DNA of 12,229 nucleotides, taken from assembly GCA_002306075.1 (NCBI GenBank), contig DBRW01000024.1:4259-16487 (forward strand), in the 5' to 3' direction. Made by a program: the position numbers and the translations under genes. Every line of letters begins with the position of its first letter. Positions within the stretch are counted from its first letter, which is position 1. Positions 6,960 through 12,229 of the stretch are shown in pieces. Under the pieces are notes generated by a model. It did not search any database. It saw only the letters and a list, made by a program, of their open reading frames with translations, and was not told where the DNA came from. This DNA is from Synergistaceae bacterium UBA1358 (GTDB taxonomy: Bacteria; Synergistota; Synergistia; Synergistales; Synergistaceae).

Positions 6960-9900
6960 ATGACTCTTTTTCTCCACTTATTGGGAAACCCCTATATCGA
7001 GATCAGCGGAAGAAAAATTTCTTTTCCGCTGAAAAAAGCGGAGTCAATGGTCTTTTACCTGGCATTGAACGGCCCCGCTACCAGAAATCAGCTTAAAGCA
7101 CTCTTCTGGTCGGACATGGAAAGACCCCAGGCATCAGCCAATCTGAGAAACGCTCTCTATATAATACGAAACACGATACCAGAATATGTAGACATCGACA
7201 GAAACAGCATCTCTCTCAAAGAGACATTTGATGACATCTCCGCCCTTGAGCAAATAATCGATCCCGATGTTCCGCTCCCGAGGCATATAACCGAAGAGCC
7301 CCTCAGGGATTTCGGTCTCGAAGGTTCGGAAGAGTTTGACGAATGGACGGCAGTCACAAAGCAGGCGATCAGAAAAAATATCGTAACGATGCTGAGGAAG
7401 AGGATCTCAAATTGCTACGAAAAAAAGATGTATGAAGAGATGAGCAATTCGCTTGAGACCCTGCTGACTATCGATCCTTACGATGAAGATTCAGTGCTTG
7501 AACTGATGGAGATATACTGCAATATGGGACAGCCCACCAAAGCTCTGATCTTTTTCAAAGAGTACTCATCGAAAATTGAAAACAAGATGGGCATCACACC
7601 CTCGGAGAGAAGCAAAAAATACTTCAGAAAGATCCTCAACAACTGGTCAGAATACGACTCCTCCTCCGAAAACAGGGAAAAGTTCTGGTGCAGGAAAAAC
7701 GAGCTCGCCGCGATGATAGGGGCCCTGACAGATCCGGGAGGCCTGAACACAGCCGTCTACGTGCACGGAGAGGCCGGCATAGGCAAGACGGCGCTGATCA
7801 ACAAAGCTGTATCGATACTCGACAAAGGTGACTTCCTGATCCTCTCGTCAAGATCCAGCCCCATAGGCGAAGGCTATCCGTACTCTTCCTGGAACAGCAT
7901 AATGACACGGATAGGCCGGATGCCCGAGATCGAAAATGATTTTCCGGATATAAATACCCGGTCCGTCCTTTCCGGCATTTTCCCCGGATTCCTGGGCGGC
8001 AAGGGCCTTAACTACAACGCAGACGTGGCTCTGATGACCGAGAGGAATCCCATTGTCATAAGCGGCATGATAAACGATATCCTCCGGCGCATAGCAAGCA
8101 AAAAGAGGATCATTATGATCTTTGAGGACATCCACTGGTTCGACACACAGTCGATCCAGCTTCTGACTGCTTTTATGAGTACTGTTGATCTTGATATCAA
8201 CATCATCCTGTCAGGACGGCCGGAGTCATCGAGGATCACCCTGGCAATGCTTCAAAGTCTGGATCCTCCCTCAAAATGGAAGATCGTCCCTCTCAAACTG
8301 GCCCCTCTGCGAAATGATGAGATCATAGACATATGCCGGAACTCCCTTTCCGAAGAGCTTCTCAATCAAAAGGGCGACGAATATTTTATCCGTGAAAGCG
8401 AAGGGATCCCCCTTCTTCTTTTTGAGATGCTCCGTGCGGCGGAGGAGAATCCTGATTCCGATCTTACGAACGGATTGGGTGGACTCATAATGGCGAGGAT
8501 AGGAGATCTTTCGGAGCTGCAGCAAAATGTGCTTGCAATAATTTCAGTCTTTGCGGTGGGTGCATCTCCCGAACAGATAACGGAGGTCGCCTCCCGCGGA
8601 TACGATGAAGTGCTGTCGGCAGGCGAAACCCTTCTATCCAAAGGACTGCTGAAAGAACGGGAAGAAGACGGGAAGGTGATCTGGGATTTTACCCATGCAA
8701 AGGTTAGGGAGTGCATATATGAATCGATCTCCCTCTCCAAAAGGCAGGAACTTCACAAGAAGGTCGCCGAGGTCCTGAACAACGCATACTCGCCGCAGAA
8801 ATGGGATCCGGAACTCAGCACTATGCTCTGTCACCACTACATGAGATCGGGGCAGCGTGCCATGGAACTTAAACAGTATCTGCGGGAGCTTATTTTTGAT
8901 ATCACGCTCAACCATGACCTTTTCCCCGTCGTTTCGGACAAGGTGCTTCTCTCCTGCTCCACCCCCTTCAGCAGCAGAGAGGGGACCGAACAGAGGATCA
9001 ACCGGGCTCTGGCGCTGCTGGATGAGATCCGTACGGACAAAAATGTCGGCCGGATGGAACTGAAAAGCCTTGAGGCTTCATGTTTCGAACTGGCGGGAGG
9101 ATACCATATAAGCTGGGGAGAATATGACAAGGGCCTCGTCTTTATAAACGAAGCGATAAGCATTTCAAAGGAATTTGGGCTCTCTGAGACACACATACAC
9201 TGTCTGAAGCATATATGCTACATGCATCTTCAGACAGAAGACCCCGTGCGCCTTATTTCAACGGCAAGAGAGCTGATACATCTTTCACGGCCGGAAAATC
9301 ACCGGCACTACATGGCAACGGCAGTAAGGTTCGTCGGAGTATCGATGTTTTTATCAGGGAAATACGACCAGGCAGAAAGAACGTTCAGGCATTCGATCAG
9401 ACTTTTCGAAAGCCTTAAGCTTACGGGCAAATGCTATACGTTGAGCATACTGGTCGCGAAATGCTACATTGCCGAGATATTCCAGCTTAAAGGCGATCAC
9501 GCAAGCGCACTGGCCTATCTCGAATCCGCCACGGAGACCTCTGAAAGGATAGGCCTCTATTGGGGCAGAAGCTATTTTCACACCCATGCGGCGAGCCTGG
9601 CTTTGGACATGAACGATATGTCCCTGCTATTTCGCCATATAGACGATGCCGTATCCCTGTTCGAAAGCTGCAGGGGCGGCAGGTGTGGATCGATGCTGTA
9701 CAGCATCAAGGCGATAGCGGACGCTGAGCGCGGCCGGCAGGAATCGGCAGAAAGATCTATCGAACGTGCGGAGATCTTCCTGAAAGATGTCTCCAGAAAA
9801 CAATGGCTGGCGACCCAATATCTGGCAAAGGCCTGGCTCTTGTCAAAATCATCGAAAAATAAAAAGACCCAGCAAAAAAACAGCAGATCCCCCTGGGGAT

Positions 9901-10004
9901 CGACCGAAGAACTGGCTCTCAGGTCCGCGGCGCTGTATGAAGAATGCGGTTTCATAGACAGAGCGGAATGGATCAGAAAAAAGTTCAGCTGCCCGGTCGG
10001 CTGA
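6960..10004 (+). CDS. BTAD/SARP-like transcriptional regulator with ATPase and TPR-like domains
   Basis: This 1014-residue protein starts with an OmpR/SARP-type winged helix (about 1-97; LLGNPYIEISGR then the LKALFW and LRNALYIIR helices). A bacterial transcriptional activation domain follows (about 100-235). An AAA/STAND-like ATPase comes next, with Walker A GEAGIGKT (270-277) and Walker B IIMIFEDIHWFD (384-395, E389-D390). The last ~400 residues are helical and TPR-like. No C-terminal LuxR-type helix-turn-helix is seen, so the layout resembles AfsR rather than MalT. Such proteins couple nucleotide and ligand or partner sensing to activation. Start: GGAGG ends about 7 nt before the ATG. It is divergent from the catabolic operon and the phased repeats lie between them, so it most likely controls that operon and perhaps itself. 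The effector is unknown; the transported betaine or its product is a guess. Confidence 0.9.
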   Translation: MTLFLHLLGNPYIEISGRKISFPLKKAESMVFYLALNGPATRNQLKALFWSDMERPQASANLRNALYIIRNTIPEYVDIDRNSISLKETFDDISALEQIIDPDVPLPRHITEEPLRDFGLEGSEEFDEWTAVTKQAIRKNIVTMLRKRISNCYEKKMYEEMSNSLETLLTIDPYDEDSVLELMEIYCNMGQPTKALIFFKEYSSKIENKMGITPSERSKKYFRKILNNWSEYDSSSENREKFWCRKNELAAMIGALTDPGGLNTAVYVHGEAGIGKTALINKAVSILDKGDFLILSSRSSPIGEGYPYSSWNSIMTRIGRMPEIENDFPDINTRSVLSGIFPGFLGGKGLNYNADVALMTERNPIVISGMINDILRRIASKKRIIMIFEDIHWFDTQSIQLLTAFMSTVDLDINIILSGRPESSRITLAMLQSLDPPSKWKIVPLKLAPLRNDEIIDICRNSLSEELLNQKGDEYFIRESEGIPLLLFEMLRAAEENPDSDLTNGLGGLIMARIGDLSELQQNVLAIISVFAVGASPEQITEVASRGYDEVLSAGETLLSKGLLKEREEDGKVIWDFTHAKVRECIYESISLSKRQELHKKVAEVLNNAYSPQKWDPELSTMLCHHYMRSGQRAMELKQYLRELIFDITLNHDLFPVVSDKVLLSCSTPFSSREGTEQRINRALALLDEIRTDKNVGRMELKSLEASCFELAGGYHISWGEYDKGLVFINEAISISKEFGLSETHIHCLKHICYMHLQTEDPVRLISTARELIHLSRPENHRHYMATAVRFVGVSMFLSGKYDQAERTFRHSIRLFESLKLTGKCYTLSILVAKCYIAEIFQLKGDHASALAYLESATETSERIGLYWGRSYFHTHAASLALDMNDMSLLFRHIDDAVSLFESCRGGRCGSMLYSIKAIADAERGRQESAERSIERAEIFLKDVSRKQWLATQYLAKAWLLSKSSKNKKTQQKNSRSPWGSTEELALRSAALYEECGFIDRAEWIRKKFSCPVG

Positions 10005-10025
10005 GGATCCTTCTTTATCGCACAG

Positions 10026-10046
10026 ATGCCGGAAGCAGACCGGCAT
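10026..10046. terminator. Weak bidirectional terminator candidate between convergent genes
   Basis: ATGCCGG (10026-10032) pairs with CCGGCAT (10040-10046) around a 7-nt loop. The hairpin lies 21 nt after the regulator's stop and 6 nt after the polymerase's stop, the expected place for a shared terminator. Neither strand has a proper U-run (only TTT on the plus side), so intrinsic termination is uncertain. Confidence 0.4.
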
Positions 10047-10052
10047 TTGCTG

Positions 10053-11393
10053 CTAAGAGGCAAAATCCTCGGAATGGTTCTGGAAGCGCAGTCCGTCAGG
10101 CAGCGGAGAGTCCTTTTTGCACCCTCCTTCCGACCTGAATTCTGATCTTGGGGCCCACTTCTTTTCATGGTCGGGCGCATCAAAGAGGGCCGCGGGTTTT
10201 ATGATCCCCTGACGGAACTCCCTGTTTATGGAATCGACGGCTGACGCCACCCTGAGTTTCCTTTCATCTTCCTCATCATCATCGAAGAGGGCAGCCTGCC
10301 GACCAGCCGATATATCGGAAAAATCGGAGAGGATGACGCCGCACCTCTTATATTTACAGCCCGGAATGAATATTTCCTTAAGCATGCGCTCCGCGCAGCT
10401 CATAAACTCCGAGTCCAGGGAGGCCGGTCTTGCAAAGTGCGTCTCCCGTCCGTTGGCATAGTATTTTTCCCGGTCAAATCTGCTCGTGGAAATAAATATG
10501 GACATTTTTCCCGCAGTCCGGCCGGCCTTCCGCAACTGTCTCGCCGCAGACACGGTAAAACAGAGCAGCGGGTCGAGCATATCCTCGTATTCCGTTATCG
10601 GACTGCCGAACGAACGCGATACCATTATCGACTTGGGAGGCTTTCTGCATGCCTCAAGCTCGTACACTCGGTGTCCCTTCAATTCCCACGAGGTATAGAG
10701 GGTCGTTATCCCGAACGTCTTTTTGAGCCACAGTTCGTCTTTTCTTATGAAGTCTGCGGCCGTCCTTACTCCCGACTTTGACAGCCTTTCGCTGATCCTT
10801 CGGCCTATTCCCCATACGTCGCCGCATTCGAATTGCGACATGAAGGACATATCCTTGTATTTCGACCTGTCCATCCAGAAGACGCCGCCCGTCTCCTCGT
10901 TTTTCTTGGCGTATTCAGTCGCCATCTTGCAGAGCGTCTTTGTGGGGGCTATGCCTACAGACACAGGGATACGGCATTTCTCCCATATGTCCTTTCTTAT
11001 GGTCCTGCAGTAGGACAGCGGGTCCTTTATGTTCGATATGGCCATGTTGAAAAAGGATTCGTCTATCGAGTATATTTCAGCCGCGTCCGTGTAGAGCCTT
11101 ATCCTCGACATCACTTCGGCGGATATCTCCCGGTAGAGGGACATGTTCATAGACCTGACGACAACACCGTTGAAGGCAAGCATGTTCCTTATCTTGAAAT
11201 AAGGATCTCCCATCTTTACACCCATTTTTTTGACTTCGTTGGAACGTGAAATAACGCAGCCGTCATTGGAAGAAAGAACTACGACAGGGCGGCTGTCAAG
11301 AGAGTTGTCCGCCCGCCGTTCGCATGAGACGAAGAAATTATTGCAGTCCGCAAGCGCGATAGATCTTTCATGCATAAGGTCCGAAGCTCTCAT
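10053..11393 (-). CDS. UmuC-like Y-family translesion DNA polymerase
   Basis: This 446-residue protein belongs to the UmuC/DinB Y-family, polymerases that copy past damaged bases. Catalytic carboxylates are D16 (LADCNNFFVSCE) and D111-E112 (YSIDESFF). Further signatures are SVGIAPTKTLCKMA, the helix-hairpin segment GDVWGIGRRISERL, the little-finger region, and a candidate sliding-clamp binding motif QAALF (366-370). The C-terminal layout is closer to UmuC than DinB, but no umuD-like protease gene is next to it. Start: the frame is open to 11441, but that ATG lies in the spacer of the promoter, upstream of any transcript from it; the ATG at 11393 has AGGAG 8 nt before it and is chosen. Convergent with the regulator gene; no functional link to the catabolic operon is evident. 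Confidence 0.92.
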   Translation of the reverse strand: MRASDLMHERSIALADCNNFFVSCERRADNSLDSRPVVVLSSNDGCVISRSNEVKKMGVKMGDPYFKIRNMLAFNGVVVRSMNMSLYREISAEVMSRIRLYTDAAEIYSIDESFFNMAISNIKDPLSYCRTIRKDIWEKCRIPVSVGIAPTKTLCKMATEYAKKNEETGGVFWMDRSKYKDMSFMSQFECGDVWGIGRRISERLSKSGVRTAADFIRKDELWLKKTFGITTLYTSWELKGHRVYELEACRKPPKSIMVSRSFGSPITEYEDMLDPLLCFTVSAARQLRKAGRTAGKMSIFISTSRFDREKYYANGRETHFARPASLDSEFMSCAERMLKEIFIPGCKYKRCGVILSDFSDISAGRQAALFDDDEEDERKLRVASAVDSINREFRQGIIKPAALFDAPDHEKKWAPRSEFRSEGGCKKDSPLPDGLRFQNHSEDFAS

Positions 11394-11425
11394 TTTGTCA
11401 TCTCCTGCCCAGCCATGATAGTCTG

Positions 11426-11446
11426 ACAGTATATATATCATTCTGT
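11426..11446. promoter_or_regulatory. Imperfect 21-bp palindrome over the polymerase -10, possible SOS-type operator
   Basis: ACAG (11426-11429) and CTGT (11443-11446) are inverted copies flanking 13 bp, and 6 of the 10 possible base pairs of the 21-bp unit match. Its place over the -10 suits repression. It is not the proteobacterial CTGT-N8-ACAG LexA box nor the Gram-positive GAAC-N4-GTTC box, so identity is open. Confidence 0.25.
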
Positions 11447-11460
11447 TATCTGCGTGTCAA
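11432..11460 (-). promoter_or_regulatory. Sigma70-type promoter of the Y-family polymerase gene
   Basis: On the minus strand a consensus TTGACA (11460-11455) is followed after exactly 17 bp by TATATA (11437-11432). Transcription would start near 11425, about 32 nt before the chosen ATG. An imperfect palindrome with ACAG and CTGT ends (11426-11446) covers the -10 and could be a repressor site. Confidence 0.75.
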
Positions 11461-11479
11461 TATAGACAACAAATTGACA
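11455..11479. repeat. 7-bp inverted repeat TGTCAAT/ATTGACA
   Basis: TGTCAAT (11455-11461) and ATTGACA (11473-11479) are exact inverted copies 11 bp apart. The left arm contains the -35 of the polymerase promoter. The rest of the 11461-11621 gap is AT-rich at first and holds no gene that I can see. It may be an operator for this divergent pair, or chance. Confidence 0.3.
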
Positions 11480-11570
11480 ATAAATATTGAGCAATTTTCC
11501 GCGGCAGTACTTTCCGCTGCAAAGTCGGCATAAAAACCGCTGTCGGAGCTCTTTAACTGCGTGCGGGAAG

Positions 11571-11579
11571 TGATAATAT
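11571..11579 (+). promoter_or_regulatory. Possible extended -10 promoter of the cysteine hydrolase gene
   Basis: TGATAATAT (TG-N-TAATAT) lies about 43 nt before the start codon of the hydrolase gene. The -35 region is poor (TTTAAC-like). It is the best promoter candidate in the gap on the plus strand, but the match is moderate. Confidence 0.35.
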
Positions 11580-11621
11580 ATACAGCACCGTATGTACCGG
11601 ATCTTAAGGAGGCAGTAATGA

Positions 11622-12229
11622 ATGAAGGGGAAGAAGCTTGAGTTTCTTATCGTCGACCCGCAGAACGACTTCTGCGACCCCAATGGGGCTCTGTACGTAC
11701 CGGGAGCCGTTGAAGACTCAAAGAGGCTCGCGGAGACAATAAAGAGGCTGAGGAATAAGATAAGCCATATAAGCGTCACCCTTGATACACACCGCCTTGT
11801 AGATATCGCGCACCCTATCTTCTGGGTCGACAGCAAAGGCAGACACCCCGAACCTTTCACTCTCATCACCAGGGACGATCTGAAGAAAGGGCTGTGGAGG
11901 ACCACGGTCCCGGATCATATGGAGAGAGCCGTACGCTATGTGGACGAACTGGCAAAAAACGATCGGTACGTTCTCTGCATCTGGCCTCCGCACTGCCTGA
12001 TCGGATCATGGGGGCACTGCGTGACAAAGCCTGTTTACGATGCGCTTCTGGAGTGGGAAAATAATTTTTCTCTGGTGGACTACACCTTAAAAGGACTCAA
12101 CATGTGGACCGAGCATTATTCCGCGCTCAAAGCAGATGTCGAGGATCCGGAAGATCCGTCCACCGGGCTCAACGAAAAGCTTATAAGGAGGCTTCGTGAG
12201 GCAGACATCATAGCCATATCGGGACAGGC
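11622..12229 (+). CDS. Nicotinamidase/isochorismatase-type cysteine hydrolase, 3' end cut by window
   Basis: The first 202 residues are visible. Features of nicotinamidase-like cysteine hydrolases are clear: FLIVDPQNDFC with catalytic-triad Asp12, the metal-site pattern LDTHRLVDIAHP (D55, H57, H64), the WPPHCLIGS segment (H124) and the lysine of the triad in LKGLNMWTEHYSAL (K157). The catalytic cysteine should follow the strand IIAISGQ, just beyond the edge, so it cannot be checked. The family includes nicotinamidase, isochorismatase and N-carbamoylsarcosine amidase; the metal ligands favour the nicotinamidase side, but the substrate is open. Start: AAGGAGG (11606-11612) lies 9 nt before this ATG. 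Another ATG 4 nt earlier (11618) reads out of frame and stops after seven codons. It is divergent from the polymerase and on the opposite side of it from the catabolic operon. Confidence 0.88.
   Translation, partial: MKGKKLEFLIVDPQNDFCDPNGALYVPGAVEDSKRLAETIKRLRNKISHISVTLDTHRLVDIAHPIFWVDSKGRHPEPFTLITRDDLKKGLWRTTVPDHMERAVRYVDELAKNDRYVLCIWPPHCLIGSWGHCVTKPVYDALLEWENNFSLVDYTLKGLNMWTEHYSALKADVEDPEDPSTGLNEKLIRRLREADIIAISGQ

Noticed and set aside
11394..11441. 16-residue N-terminal extension of the polymerase
   Set aside because: The ATG at 11441 lies within the promoter spacer, upstream of the -10 element.
11438..11905. 155-codon open frame on the minus strand
   Set aside because: It is antisense to the cysteine hydrolase, whose catalytic motifs are clear, and includes the polymerase promoter.
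10053..12229. Polymerase and cysteine hydrolase as parts of the betaine-degradation system
   Set aside because: They have separate promoters and orientation and lie beyond the regulator. An N-carbamoyl-amidase role for the hydrolase is conceivable but nothing in the sequence supports it.

Overview
The window looks like chromosomal DNA of an anaerobic, amino-acid-using bacterium. Frequent ATA (Ile) and AGG/AGA (Arg) codons, strong AGGAGG-type ribosome sites, an anaerobe-style molybdenum hydroxylase and a BTAD-ATPase regulator would fit a Synergistota or clostridial host, but this is an impression. There is no rRNA or other marker in the window to prove it.

Region 1 (1-6822, minus strand) is one compact catabolic operon. 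In transcription order it encodes a three-subunit xanthine-dehydrogenase-type molybdenum hydroxylase (2Fe-2S, FAD and molybdopterin subunits, with overlapping genes), a BCCT-family betaine/carnitine-type transporter, and a histidine-ammonia-lyase-fold enzyme that runs off the left edge. The lyase keeps the family fold signatures (Tyr53, R280, the E411-D412-H413 motif), but the Ala-Ser-Gly that forms the MIO electrophile is gone: GSVG-E-GD is read where MIO lyases have GSVG-ASG-D. MIO-less members of this family include ergothionase, which eliminates trimethylamine from ergothioneine to give thiourocanate. A betaine importer in the same operon fits that chemistry. The working model is import of ergothioneine (or a related aromatic betaine), loss of trimethylamine, then oxidation of the heteroaromatic product by the molybdenum enzyme. 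The last step is inference and is the most novel part.

Region 2 (about 6733-6959) is the divergent control region. It holds a sigma70-type promoter for the operon, an extended -10 promoter for the regulator, three TTGACG-like boxes exactly 11 bp apart, and a 13-bp perfect inverted repeat that includes the operon's -35 hexamer. Region 3 (6960-10004, plus) is a 1014-residue regulator with SARP-like winged helix, BTAD domain, ATPase and TPR-like C-terminus. It is the obvious candidate to bind those boxes.

Region 4 (10053-11393, minus) is a UmuC-like Y-family DNA polymerase, convergent with the regulator and driven by a clear TTGACA-N17-TATATA promoter. Region 5 (11622 to the right edge, plus) is the start of a nicotinamidase/isochorismatase-type cysteine hydrolase, cut before its catalytic cysteine. 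Neither is obviously part of the operon. No RNA genes, insertion sequences, CRISPR arrays or attachment sites were seen.
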